Origin: Candidatus Kryptobacter tengchongensis
GTDB taxonomy: Bacteria; Bacteroidota; Ignavibacteria; Kryptoniales; Kryptoniaceae
Direction of reading: 5' to 3'
Assembly: GCA_001485605.1 (NCBI GenBank)
Contig: FAON01000010.1
Coordinates: 149,662-213,661, forward strand
DNA: 64,000 nucleotides
Part shown: positions 11,842 through 20,151 of the stretch, in pieces
How positions within the stretch are numbered: position 1 is the first letter of the stretch
How the letters are laid out: the number at the start of each line of letters is the position of its first letter
Notes under the pieces: model-generated
What the model was told of the DNA's origin: nothing
The model's database searches: none
What the model saw: the letters and a program-made list of their open reading frames with translations, nothing else
Program-made: the position numbers and the translations under genes

Positions 11842-13884
11842 TTAATTTTTCAGATATTGATCAAGCCAATCAAGAACGGTCGTCCACCACAATTTTGCAT
11901 TCTGCGGTTTTAAAATATGATGCCCTTCATCCGGAAAATAAAGCATTTTTGATGGAACCCCCATTCTTTGTAAAGCTGTAAACATCATAAAACCCTGACT
12001 TACATCAACCCTATAATCAAGTTGACCATGAATTACAAGTGTTGGGGTTTTAAAATTCTTAACATAATAACTTGGCGACCATTTTTTATATTGTTCAGGA
12101 TTTGTCCAGGGGGTTCCTTTAAATTCCCATTCCGGAAACCATAACTCTTCCGTTGAGCCATACATACTTTGAAGATCAAAAACACCAGCATGGGAAACAA
12201 GACATTTGAAAATTCCCTTATCGTTGTGTCCGGCGATCCAATTTATCATATATCCACCATAAGAAGCCCCGGCTGCTCCAATTCTATGTTTATCAATGAA
12301 ATCAAAATTTTTCACAACATAATCAACTCCCTTCATTAAATCTTCAAAAACTTTGCCACCCCAATCACCGCTTATCTCATCCGTGAACTTTTGCCCATAG
12401 CCAGTTGAACCTCGTGGATTTATCATTACAACAACATAACCACGAGAGGCAAACATTTGAGCATTCCACCTATAATGGAAATTATCTGCCCACATAGATT
12501 GAGGTCCACCATGGATTAAGAAAACAGCTGGATACTTCTTTCCAGGTTCAAAAAACGGCGGTTTTAAGATAAACCCATGAACCTTCGTTCCACCAGCACC
12601 TAAAAACCAAAAATCTTCAAGTGAATTCATCTCAAGTTGCGCAATGAGCGAATCATTATGGTGAGTCAGCTGAATTGTTTCAAAGTTTGTAAGATCAAGA
12701 CGATAAATCTCCGCTGGCTTGTTAATTGATTCCCTCTTGAAAATCAAAAATCGTCCATCAGGCGTAATTGAAATTTCCGTGTTATAACTTTTCCTCGTTA
12801 TTTGTTCAATTTTCCCAGTTTTAACCTCAATCTTATAAATTGAGTTATATCCTTGATCCTCTGCAGTGAAGAATATAAACTTACCATCAGGAGACCAAAT
12901 AACTTCTTCAACAGAACGATCAAAATTTTCGGTTAAATTAATTATATTTCCCGTTTCCCTATCATAAAGCATCAATCTATATCTATCGGATTCAAAGCCT
13001 GCTCTAAACTGAGCTCTATACGCAATGTATTTTCCATCTGGTGAATAAATTGGCTGATTATCATTCGCTTTATTTATTGTGATTTTCTTTATTTTTCCCC
13101 CTTTTGGTGTTGTGATGAAAAGGTCATTATTGGTACTTATAGCGATCATGGTATCAACATTTCTGACAAAGCAAATTTCCTTACCATCTGGAGAAAAAGC
13201 ATAATCAATTTTTCCGCCAAGATCTATCGGAGGCGTATCATAATCCCCAGGCGTTATATCAATAACTTCTCCAGTGTTAAGCTCAACTGTGAAAAGGTGA
13301 CTCCTTTTATCATCAATCCATCTATTCCAAATTCTAAATGGCAGTTTTGTAAAAAGTTTTGCTTTTACTTTGCTTAATTCTTTATCTTTTTCTCTTTTCA
13401 AATTGCAATCATTATCAGGACAATCGGGATAAACCTGAGATACAAAAGCAATATAATTACCATCGGGAGCCCATACGATGCCATCAGCACCAAGTGCTAT
13501 GTTTGTTATCTTTTTTATCGCCCCTGTTTCAAGTTCCATGACATAAACTTGGGCTTCCCCATCCCGAGTTGATATAAAAGCAAGTTTTTTACCATCAGGA
13601 GACCAAGCCGGCGAATAGTTTGATCCTTCAGATTTTGTTAATTGTTTAACCTCTTTCCCATCAATTGAAACAAGATAAATGTCCCTTTGACCCTTGTTCT
13701 CTTCCATGCTATAGGATGTAACAACATAAGCTATCCACCTACCATCAGGCGAAACCGTAAGGTTTGAAATTCTCTTCATTGCCCAGAGGTCATCTACGGT
13801 TATAGCTCTTTTTTGAGGGTAAACCGAAAGGGTGCCAAAGACTATAAGTAGAGAAACGATCACGAGGTAAATTTTTCTTAACAT
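11842..13884 (-). CDS. Exported S9-family prolyl oligopeptidase / acylaminoacyl peptidase
   Basis: A 680-residue serine peptidase with an N-terminal Sec signal peptide (MLRKIYLVIVSLLIVFG...). Residues about 30-420 contain WD40-like PD40 repeats (SPDGRWIAYV, SPDGKKLAFIS and similar), forming the beta-propeller. The C-terminal alpha/beta hydrolase domain has the triad S541 (GASYGGY), D623 (HGQLDYR) and H655 (DEGHHIL). It probably trims small peptides in the periplasm, like dipeptidyl-peptidase 5. It stands alone, convergent with trxB. Confidence 0.92.
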   Translation of the reverse strand: MLRKIYLVIVSLLIVFGTLSVYPQKRAITVDDLWAMKRISNLTVSPDGRWIAYVVTSYSMEENKGQRDIYLVSIDGKEVKQLTKSEGSNYSPAWSPDGKKLAFISTRDGEAQVYVMELETGAIKKITNIALGADGIVWAPDGNYIAFVSQVYPDCPDNDCNLKREKDKELSKVKAKLFTKLPFRIWNRWIDDKRSHLFTVELNTGEVIDITPGDYDTPPIDLGGKIDYAFSPDGKEICFVRNVDTMIAISTNNDLFITTPKGGKIKKITINKANDNQPIYSPDGKYIAYRAQFRAGFESDRYRLMLYDRETGNIINLTENFDRSVEEVIWSPDGKFIFFTAEDQGYNSIYKIEVKTGKIEQITRKSYNTEISITPDGRFLIFKRESINKPAEIYRLDLTNFETIQLTHHNDSLIAQLEMNSLEDFWFLGAGGTKVHGFILKPPFFEPGKKYPAVFLIHGGPQSMWADNFHYRWNAQMFASRGYVVVMINPRGSTGYGQKFTDEISGDWGGKVFEDLMKGVDYVVKNFDFIDKHRIGAAGASYGGYMINWIAGHNDKGIFKCLVSHAGVFDLQSMYGSTEELWFPEWEFKGTPWTNPEQYKKWSPSYYVKNFKTPTLVIHGQLDYRVDVSQGFMMFTALQRMGVPSKMLYFPDEGHHILKPQNAKLWWTTVLDWLDQYLKN

Positions 13885-13957
13885 GGCTTAAGATGGGTTT
13901 TGTTTTTAAAGCCAGATAAATTTTAATCAAAATTGAAAATTAAATCAAAGTTTTTCC

Positions 13958-13986
13958 TTGCAAAATGAGCGTAAAATTTATATATT
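13958..13986 (+). promoter_or_regulatory. Candidate promoter of the aromatic amino acid operon
   Basis: TTGCAA (13958-13963), 17-bp spacer, TATATT (13981-13986), giving 4/6 and 5/6 matches to a sigma-70 pattern; it also fits the Bacteroidota TTG...TAnnTTTG pattern loosely. The implied transcript start near 13993 lies about 30 nt before the leader reading frame. Prediction only. Confidence 0.5.
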
Positions 13987-14021
13987 TCAACTAAAGAAAA
14001 CCTGAGAAGTGAAAATTTAAA

Positions 14022-14147
14022 ATGGTTCAATTAAGACAAAGCGATACAGGTTTAAATACCGCAAACCTCATTATGTATCAGATTTCCTTCCGAGTTTGTT
14101 TTTATGCCCGCTATTTTGCCCAGTGGTGGCGCAACCACTGGGCTTGA
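14022..14147 (+). CDS. Candidate aromatic-rich leader peptide upstream of DAHP synthase
   Basis: A 41-codon frame in the 369-bp gap between the peptidase and aroF genes. Its second half is packed with aromatic codons: residues 23-40 hold F23, F27, Y28, Y31, F32, W35, W36 and W40. It follows a plausible promoter, ends 106 nt before the aroF start, and its Trp codons lie inside a perfect hairpin. This is the expected layout for translation-controlled attenuation by Phe, Tyr and Trp supply. An in-frame ATG at 14073 would give a 24-residue version. The ribosome site is weak (GAGAAG, 12 nt upstream). The rest of the gap shows only a T-run (14207-14213). Coding status is inferred, not shown. Confidence 0.5.
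   Translation: MVQLRQSDTGLNTANLIMYQISFRVCFYARYFAQWWRNHWA
14118..14143 (+). promoter_or_regulatory. Hairpin over the Trp codons of the candidate leader peptide
   Basis: Perfect 10-bp stem GCCCAGTGGT / ACCACTGGGC with a 6-nt loop. It has no T-run directly after it, so it is not a plain terminator. Part of its right arm (14131-14142) can instead pair, with a 3x3 internal loop, to CCCAGAAATTGC at 14186-14197, which is followed ten bases later by seven T. The two structures exclude each other, as in attenuators, but the second is weak. Confidence 0.45.
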
Positions 14148-14253
14148 GATAAATTCCAACCATTACAGCTACTTTCCAACATTTTCCCAGAAATTGCCAA
14201 ATTATCTTTTTTTAAGTAATTTTTTAAACAAAAAATTATGGAGGTGAAAGAAC

Positions 14254-15276
14254 ATGATAGTTGTTATGGAACCTGATGCAACCGAGGAACAAATTCAAAA
14301 TGTCATAAAAATTTTAAATGAATATGGCTTTGATGTCCATCGCTCTACAGGGGTTACAAGAACTGTCCTTGGTGCAATTGGCGTAAAACCAGAATTTGAT
14401 CACCGAAATATTCAGCTTCTACCTGGCGTTGCTGAGGTCTATAGAATAACAGAACCATATAAATTAGCAAACCGTGCCTTTAAACACGAAGGAACAATTA
14501 TAGACATAAATGGGGTAAAAATAGGTAGCAACATTGAAGAAATCGTGATTATGGCTGGTCCCTGTGCCGTTGAAAGCGAAGAACAGATATTTACAATAGC
14601 AAAACATGTAGCTGAAAATGGAGCTAAAATATTGCGAGGCGGGGCTTTTAAACCAAGAACCTCACCATATTCATTCCAAGGACTTGGTGAGGAAGGTTTA
14701 AAACTTTTAAGGTCAGCTGCTGATGAATATGGCTTGCTTGTTATAACTGAAGTCCTTGATACAAAAGATATACCTTTGGTCGCAAAATATGCTGATATAC
14801 TTCAAGTTGGTGCAAGAAATATGCAAAACTTTGCCCTTTTAAAAGAGCTTGGCAAAATTGACAAACCAGTGATGTTGAAAAGAGGAATGGCTGCGACAAT
14901 TGAAGAATGGCTTATGGCTGCTGAATATATACTTGCCGGTGGAAACCACAATGTAATACTATGCGAAAGAGGTATAAGAACTTTTGAAACATCAACAAGA
15001 AATACACTTGACATAAACGCCATTCCCGTTATTCACAAAAAAAGCCATCTACCAATAATCGTTGATCCATCACACGCAACTGGAATAAGAGATAAAGTTA
15101 TTCCCATAGCAAGGGCTGCAATTGCCGCTGGAGCTGATGGTTTAATTGTTGAAGTGCATAATCAACCCGAAAAGGCAAAATCCGATGGACCCCAATCACT
15201 ATACCTTGACCAATTCACACAGCTTATGAAAGAAATAAAAAAAATAGCGGAAGCAATAGGAAGAAAAATTTTATAA
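14254..15276 (+). CDS. aroF: 3-deoxy-7-phosphoheptulonate (DAHP) synthase, AroF/AroA-beta type
   Basis: First enzyme of the shikimate pathway; condenses PEP with erythrose 4-phosphate. Residues 1-70 form the ferredoxin-like N-terminal regulatory domain (MIVVMEPDATEEQIQNV). The TIM barrel follows, with AGPCAVESEEQI, RGGAFKPRTSPYSFQG, KRGMAATIEEW and DPSHATGIRDKV, which carry substrate and metal ligands. Length 340 matches this class. A strong ribosome site (GGAGGTGAAAG) precedes the ATG. It heads a unit with tyrA (4-bp gap) and a P-loop kinase. A candidate aromatic leader peptide lies upstream; the N-terminal domain also suggests feedback control at protein level. Confidence 0.95.
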   Translation: MIVVMEPDATEEQIQNVIKILNEYGFDVHRSTGVTRTVLGAIGVKPEFDHRNIQLLPGVAEVYRITEPYKLANRAFKHEGTIIDINGVKIGSNIEEIVIMAGPCAVESEEQIFTIAKHVAENGAKILRGGAFKPRTSPYSFQGLGEEGLKLLRSAADEYGLLVITEVLDTKDIPLVAKYADILQVGARNMQNFALLKELGKIDKPVMLKRGMAATIEEWLMAAEYILAGGNHNVILCERGIRTFETSTRNTLDINAIPVIHKKSHLPIIVDPSHATGIRDKVIPIARAAIAAGADGLIVEVHNQPEKAKSDGPQSLYLDQFTQLMKEIKKIAEAIGRKIL

Positions 15277-15280
15277 ACCT

Positions 15281-16369
15281 ATGTTCAACAAAATTTCAAT
15301 TATTGGAACCGGTTTAATCGGAGGCTCAATAGCTCTTTCATTGAAACAATCAAAAGAACATAATTTCACAATCACTGGATTTGATATTGATCCTCGTTCA
15401 CTTGATCTCGCTTTTGAGATCGGAGCGATTGATAAAAAAACTAATTCAATTGAAGAAGCAGTAAAAGATGCAGAAGTGGTTTTCTTGTGCACGCCGGTTA
15501 AAGAAATTCTGAAGTTAATTCATACAGTGTCAAGTTATGCAAGAGCAGGAACAATAATAACCGATGTTGGAAGTGTAAAAAAAATTGTCCTAAAAGAAGC
15601 GGAAAAAATTAAAAAAGATGTTTATTTCATCGGCGGTCACCCTATGGCTGGATCGGAAAGAAGAGGTATAACTTCAGCTGACCCATTCCTTTTTGAAAAC
15701 GCTGTATATGTGCTATGCCCAAGTTTCAATGTCCCAATAAAGATGGTAAATGAATTTATTGAATTAATAAAGTTAACAGGGGCAAATATAATACTACTTG
15801 ACCCCGAAATTCACGATAGGATAGCAGGATATATAAGTCATCTCCCTCAATTAATTGCTGTTTTACTTGTCAATACAGCTGGAAGCATGGGAACAGATTA
15901 CTTATCTTTATCTGGCGGTGGCTTTAAAGATTTAACACGAATCGCATCAAGTCAGTTTGAAATATGGCGTGATATAATTTACTTCAACAAAGAAAAAATA
16001 ATTGAAGCACTTGATAATTTTATCAATGGACTTAACAGATATAGGGATCTTATCAAATCCGATAGAATAGATGATTTCAAATCAGAATTTGACAATGCTT
16101 TTAAATTAAGAAACGAGATACCATCAAGCCGAAAGGGCTTCATAAATGTTTTGCACGATGTGTTCATAATGGTTGAAGATAAACCCGGTGTTTTAAGCAA
16201 AATTTCAACAGCGTTATATCAAGGTGGATTGAATATAAAAGACATTGAACTTTTGCGAGTGAGGGAAGGTATAGGTGGGACATTTCGTCTTTCCTTTGGA
16301 AGCGATAAAGATGCTCAAAAAGCAATTGAAATAATAACAGAACTTGGCTATAAAGTTTTCACAAGATGA
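15281..16369 (+). CDS. tyrA: Prephenate dehydrogenase with C-terminal ACT domain
   Basis: Converts prephenate to 4-hydroxyphenylpyruvate for tyrosine synthesis. The Rossmann motif IIGTGLIGGSIALSL starts at residue 5; GGHPMAGSERRGI and a DRIAGYISHLPQ helix are typical of the family catalytic core. Residues about 285-355 (VMVEDKPGVLSKISTALY) form an ACT domain, probably binding Tyr as feedback inhibitor. Length 362. It follows aroF by 4 bp and overlaps the next gene by ATGA, so it is in the middle of a tight operon. Confidence 0.93.
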   Translation: MFNKISIIGTGLIGGSIALSLKQSKEHNFTITGFDIDPRSLDLAFEIGAIDKKTNSIEEAVKDAEVVFLCTPVKEILKLIHTVSSYARAGTIITDVGSVKKIVLKEAEKIKKDVYFIGGHPMAGSERRGITSADPFLFENAVYVLCPSFNVPIKMVNEFIELIKLTGANIILLDPEIHDRIAGYISHLPQLIAVLLVNTAGSMGTDYLSLSGGGFKDLTRIASSQFEIWRDIIYFNKEKIIEALDNFINGLNRYRDLIKSDRIDDFKSEFDNAFKLRNEIPSSRKGFINVLHDVFIMVEDKPGVLSKISTALYQGGLNIKDIELLRVREGIGGTFRLSFGSDKDAQKAIEIITELGYKVFTR

Positions 16370-16959
16370 TAGAAAAAATTTTCAACATATTCAAAAGAAA
16401 AAACGAACAAAAAGAGACACTTAAGATAAAAATAAATCCACGAACACTTGTAGTTTTATGTGGGGTTGCAGGAAGCGGGAAATCAACATTTGCAAAGAAA
16501 TTTTTTAAACGAACTCAAATTGTTTCCTCCGACCATTGTAGGGCTTTGATTTCAGATAATCCAGCAAATCAAGCGGTGTCAAAACATGCATTTGACCTTT
16601 TCTATTTCATAATTGAGAAAAGATTACTTGTTGGAAGATTAACAGTTGCAGATGCAACATCCCTTTCAAAAGAAACAAGGCGACAGTTGATTGAAATAGG
16701 AAGAAAGTACGGTTTTAAAATAGCAATAATCATTTTTGATATCCCGCTTGAAATTTGCATAGAAAGAGATAAGAAAAGACCAAGGAAAGTCGGCGAACAA
16801 GTTATAAGAAATCAATACATAAATTTTCTTGAAGCAAAAAAATCAATACCGACAGAAGGATTTGATGAAATTTTCATTCTAAACGAAGAAACACTTGATA
16901 CAGCAGTTGTTGAAATAATTCCCACCTATGTTACACCAAATAACTCAGCAAGTTTATGA
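16366..16959 (+). CDS. P-loop AAA kinase, polynucleotide kinase-like
   Basis: A 197-residue P-loop protein with Walker A GVAGSGKST (K39) and a second segment SSDHCRALISDN in the place of the substrate/lid region, as in the AAA_33 zeta-toxin or polynucleotide kinase-like families. Basic N-terminus. It overlaps tyrA by 4 bp, so it is cotranslated with aromatic synthesis genes, yet no kinase step is missing that it clearly fills; it is too unlike shikimate kinase to call that. Its last 34 bp overlap the convergent membrane-protein gene. Substrate unknown. Confidence 0.75.
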   Translation: MIEKIFNIFKRKNEQKETLKIKINPRTLVVLCGVAGSGKSTFAKKFFKRTQIVSSDHCRALISDNPANQAVSKHAFDLFYFIIEKRLLVGRLTVADATSLSKETRRQLIEIGRKYGFKIAIIIFDIPLEICIERDKKRPRKVGEQVIRNQYINFLEAKKSIPTEGFDEIFILNEETLDTAVVEIIPTYVTPNNSASL

Positions 16960-17768
16960 TTTTTTCTTAACAGAATGATTAAAAAATTTTGCATTGAATA
17001 AACCTCAACCGCAAAAGCAGGAAACCCAAGAAATCCTAAAAGTGGCATTTCAAAAACTTTTGGACCAGCAAACGGAATCGGAACAGTATAAATCCATTTA
17101 CCAATAGCCCAATAGTTCCAAAATTCCCACAACACACCACATATCAAACCGGAAAGAAAAAGAGAAAATAGCGTTGTCAATTTCCCCTTTTCAAATTCAT
17201 TAAACAAGCTCTCGCCACCAAGTTTATAATTTACCGGCTCAAGAAGAAATGCAAAACCCATCCAAACAAAGGCAAAAAGATAAGAAGCTATTTCAGAGGG
17301 CAAAATTAAAGGAATTACAAGAAAAAGTAAGCCAAGGATAAAATAAACTGTTAATTTTTTGTCTGAAGCTGAAGAAGGTTTTTTATTGATTTTTTCAAAA
17401 ATCGGTTTAACAAGTTGATTCGTCTCAAGTATTGCTGGAAAAATAGTTGCGAAAGACCAGACATAACCGATTGTCCTCGCAAATGCACTTTCTGGCAGTC
17501 CGACATAATACCAATTTTTGAGATGAAAATTATAAGCCTCAAAAACCAACCAACAAATCACAGACCAAGGCAACATGATCAAAAACTCCCCAAAGCGACT
17601 CTTAATTAACGAGTTACCATAAAGTTTAAAATTTAACGCATCAACAAAAAGAATATATCCGGTCCACACAATTGGAGTAAAATAAATCCCGATGATCTTA
17701 ACATTTAAAAAAAGCAAAAATTCAGCGATGAAAATTATAAGAATACCAACATATCCATAGAATGGCAT
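16926..17768 (-). CDS. Polytopic membrane protein of unknown function
   Basis: A 280-residue integral membrane protein with about eight hydrophobic segments (for example near 5-25, 30-48, 65-82, 150-168, 195-215). It seems to have two similar halves, each with a VWxGF/Y-x-LxxxxxNxKLxGxSL segment (ILFVDALNFKLYGNSL and FLLEPVNYKLGGESLF), which suggests an internal duplication. Aromatic residues are frequent. I do not recognise a named family. It is 18 bp after the methyltransferase gene in the same direction. Confidence 0.7.
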   Translation of the reverse strand: MPFYGYVGILIIFIAEFLLFLNVKIIGIYFTPIVWTGYILFVDALNFKLYGNSLIKSRFGEFLIMLPWSVICWLVFEAYNFHLKNWYYVGLPESAFARTIGYVWSFATIFPAILETNQLVKPIFEKINKKPSSASDKKLTVYFILGLLFLVIPLILPSEIASYLFAFVWMGFAFLLEPVNYKLGGESLFNEFEKGKLTTLFSLFLSGLICGVLWEFWNYWAIGKWIYTVPIPFAGPKVFEMPLLGFLGFPAFAVEVYSMQNFLIILLRKNHKLAELFGVT

Positions 17769-17786
17769 AGCCCATATGGCTTTATT

Positions 17787-18719
17787 TTATTTCTTTTCAA
17801 TGAATAAGTCTAACTGGAACTCAAGCATTTGCTTCAATTTAGGCTGTTTTGTTTCTAAATTTGGAGGAATAATAAAATAATCTTTAATTTTATCCCAATC
17901 CTTATCTCTAATAGTTACAATCTTATTTAGAAAAACGCTCACATAGCAATTTCCAATTTTTGTTTCTTTTACATTTTGAAGTTTATTTTCGGAAAGTTTA
18001 ACATAGTATGGGTCAATATCTATACCAATGAAATGTCTTCCGAGCTTCTTAGCTGCCACCGCTGTAGTTCCAGTTCCTATAAAAGGGTCAAGGATTATGT
18101 CTCCCTCATCGGTTGTCATTAAAATTAATCTCTCAACCAGATGTTCAGGGAGCTGGCAAGGATGTTCGTCTCTTCTTTTTTTATGTCTTATTCTATGTAT
18201 ATCCGTCCAAACATCGGAAGCTAATGGACCAAATGGATGGATTAAGTGTTTCTTTCCTCCGTAGTCTTTGAGAATTATACCACAGTTTCTACACCTTGAG
18301 TGAGAAACTCTTATATCATAAAATTTAAAATTATTGCTTTTGACATAATAAAGAATGCCATAGTGATTAGGTAAAAGAGTTTTACCAAGAGGCGCTCCCA
18401 TTGCGTCCCATGAAATCCAGTGCCTGAATATAGCAAATTCATTGAGAATATTAGCGAAATGAGTAAGCCATTTAGGTATATTATGTACAAAAATAGAACC
18501 TGTTGGTTTTGTAATTCTTACTAATTCATATAGCCATTTTCTTGCCCATTCTATATATTCCTTCTCTTTCTTCTTATCAAAATAAGAATTATATTTTTTA
18601 CCTAAATTGAAAGGTGGATCAGCAAAACACATGTCAACACTATTTGAAGGTATCTTCTTGAGGAATTCAATGGCATCGGCTTGAAAAATTTTATCCAGAA
18701 ATTCATTAATTGAATTCAT
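17787..18719 (-). CDS. Type II DNA methyltransferase, beta-class (N6-adenine or N4-cytosine)
   Basis: Modification half of a restriction-modification pair. Catalytic motif IV ADPPFNLG (D34-F37) precedes the SAM-binding motif DPFIGTGTT (211-219), the beta-class order, with a central target-recognition region between (about 100-185, including CRNC at 143-146). DPPF is more typical of N6-adenine than N4-cytosine enzymes. The C-terminal ~60 residues are an extra segment. It overlaps the restriction enzyme gene by ATGA. Recognition sequence cannot be read from sequence. Confidence 0.88.
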   Translation of the reverse strand: MNSINEFLDKIFQADAIEFLKKIPSNSVDMCFADPPFNLGKKYNSYFDKKKEKEYIEWARKWLYELVRITKPTGSIFVHNIPKWLTHFANILNEFAIFRHWISWDAMGAPLGKTLLPNHYGILYYVKSNNFKFYDIRVSHSRCRNCGIILKDYGGKKHLIHPFGPLASDVWTDIHRIRHKKRRDEHPCQLPEHLVERLILMTTDEGDIILDPFIGTGTTAVAAKKLGRHFIGIDIDPYYVKLSENKLQNVKETKIGNCYVSVFLNKIVTIRDKDWDKIKDYFIIPPNLETKQPKLKQMLEFQLDLFIEKK

Positions 18720-19657
18720 AATTTCATCACCTCCTTTATAAACTTTTCAAATCTTTGAAGTTGAATTTTATGAAATGTAAAGACCTCATCAAAAGCAAGA
18801 ACCACTCTCTTTAAATCACTTTTTCTAACATACCATCCTATCCCATCCACAAAACCTATAAAATAGGCGTTCGGATAATTTTTCTTTATATCTTTGCTGA
18901 CCTCTATTTCTATTTTTGCCTTATCCCCCATACCCGAACCTGTTGTTATCTCATAAGAAGATTCTATAATTATCATTGGTTCATCTTTATTCGGAATTAT
19001 AAAATCAAGATTACGCCTTACACCCTTTAATTTACCAGTCGCGAATTTTATTCCATTCTTTTCTAACAATTTCTTTATAACACTTTCTGGATTATTTTGA
19101 GCCGAAGCTGAATACTGACCTTTTGTTTTATATCTTATAATTGTATCAATGAGTGAGGTAACTTCAAAGTTAAGCTTTGATATATCAAATTTCTTAAATT
19201 CAAACAGTGGTAGAACATTTCTTATAACAGGTAAATCTGAACCTCTGATAAGTAAAGATGCAATTCCTTTAGCCACTTTCTCATTATTTTTAATTTCTTT
19301 CTTCAACCTATCAAACCTAACTTCAGTTTCCTTATACAAAATTTTCCAATATTTTTTATTTATCAAAGCATTTGCTTCTGGATCATTTACTATTTTTAAG
19401 AAAGTAATTAATCGCACAAAACTTTCTTGAGATATACCCATCAAAGCTAAAACAGCGTCAAGTCCATTTTCACTTTGAAGGTATTTAGTTAATAATTTAA
19501 TAGATAAACCTTCAGTTTGAATATCATTTTTCAACATTAATAATTTCTGAACTAATGAAGAAACATACTTTTCCCACTCATCTTCAAAGATCTCATCCCG
19601 AAAATAAAATGTGTTAAAATTTAAAACTATTTCTATTCCCTTATTTCTTATCCTCAT
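18716..19657 (-). CDS. Probable type II restriction endonuclease partner
   Basis: A 313-residue protein, 5' of and overlapping the methyltransferase by 4 bp, the usual arrangement of a restriction-modification pair. The C-terminal part has DFIIPNKDEPMIIIESSYE followed by a Gly-rich turn and DKAKIEIE, which resembles the D...(E)x core of PD-(D/E)xK nucleases such as the DpnII-like group, though the standard ExK lysine is not in place; K in GMGDKAK may substitute. N-terminal two thirds are helical. Its ATG overlaps the TPM gene stop by 4 bp. Called from context and the weak catalytic pattern. Confidence 0.7.
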   Translation of the reverse strand: MRIRNKGIEIVLNFNTFYFRDEIFEDEWEKYVSSLVQKLLMLKNDIQTEGLSIKLLTKYLQSENGLDAVLALMGISQESFVRLITFLKIVNDPEANALINKKYWKILYKETEVRFDRLKKEIKNNEKVAKGIASLLIRGSDLPVIRNVLPLFEFKKFDISKLNFEVTSLIDTIIRYKTKGQYSASAQNNPESVIKKLLEKNGIKFATGKLKGVRRNLDFIIPNKDEPMIIIESSYEITTGSGMGDKAKIEIEVSKDIKKNYPNAYFIGFVDGIGWYVRKSDLKRVVLAFDEVFTFHKIQLQRFEKFIKEVMKL

Positions 19658-20106
19658 CTAATCTCAACTTCATTTGACAACTCATTTCTATCGTCAGGTT
19701 TTATCGGAAAATTTTGAGATAAAATTTTCCCAATCTCATCAAGACCATCAATTATTCCATCAAGATATTTGCCCTGTTTAAATTTCTCGGCTATTTTATC
19801 GGCGATCTTTTGCCAAGTTTCGTTTTCAACCTTGTCATTTATCCCCTTATCCGCCACTATCTGAAGCTTCTTTTCGGAAAGAAGTATATAAACAAGCACA
19901 CCTGTTCCATCTTTAGTTTTGTCCATGCCAAGCCGATAAAATTCTCTTAAAGCCATATCAAAAATGGAAAGCTTTTTCTCCATCAAACTCCTTTTCTCTC
20001 TAATTGAAACTCTGATTTCTCCACTTGTATTCTTCTCAATTTCCGAAATTTTATCAGAAATTTTTCTCAAATCATCCCTGCTAAATATATCTCTAACCCT
20101 CAACAT
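19654..20106 (-). CDS. TPM-domain protein (TLP18.3/Psb32/MOLO-1 fold)
   Basis: A 150-residue soluble TPM-fold protein. GEIRVSIRE, TKDGTGVLVYILLSEKKLQIVADKGI and a C-terminal helix are standard for the family. It has no signal peptide. It follows a second, larger TPM protein on the same strand (45-bp gap); such pairs, often with LemA, are common in Bacteroidota-related bacteria, though no lemA is seen here. Role unknown, perhaps in membrane-protein quality control. Its stop codon overlaps the restriction enzyme start. Confidence 0.85.
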   Translation of the reverse strand: MLRVRDIFSRDDLRKISDKISEIEKNTSGEIRVSIREKRSLMEKKLSIFDMALREFYRLGMDKTKDGTGVLVYILLSEKKLQIVADKGINDKVENETWQKIADKIAEKFKQGKYLDGIIDGLDEIGKILSQNFPIKPDDRNELSNEVEIR

Positions 20107-20151
20107 ATGCGGTAGAAATTTATTTTCAAGCTTAAAAACGTTTTTTAACCT

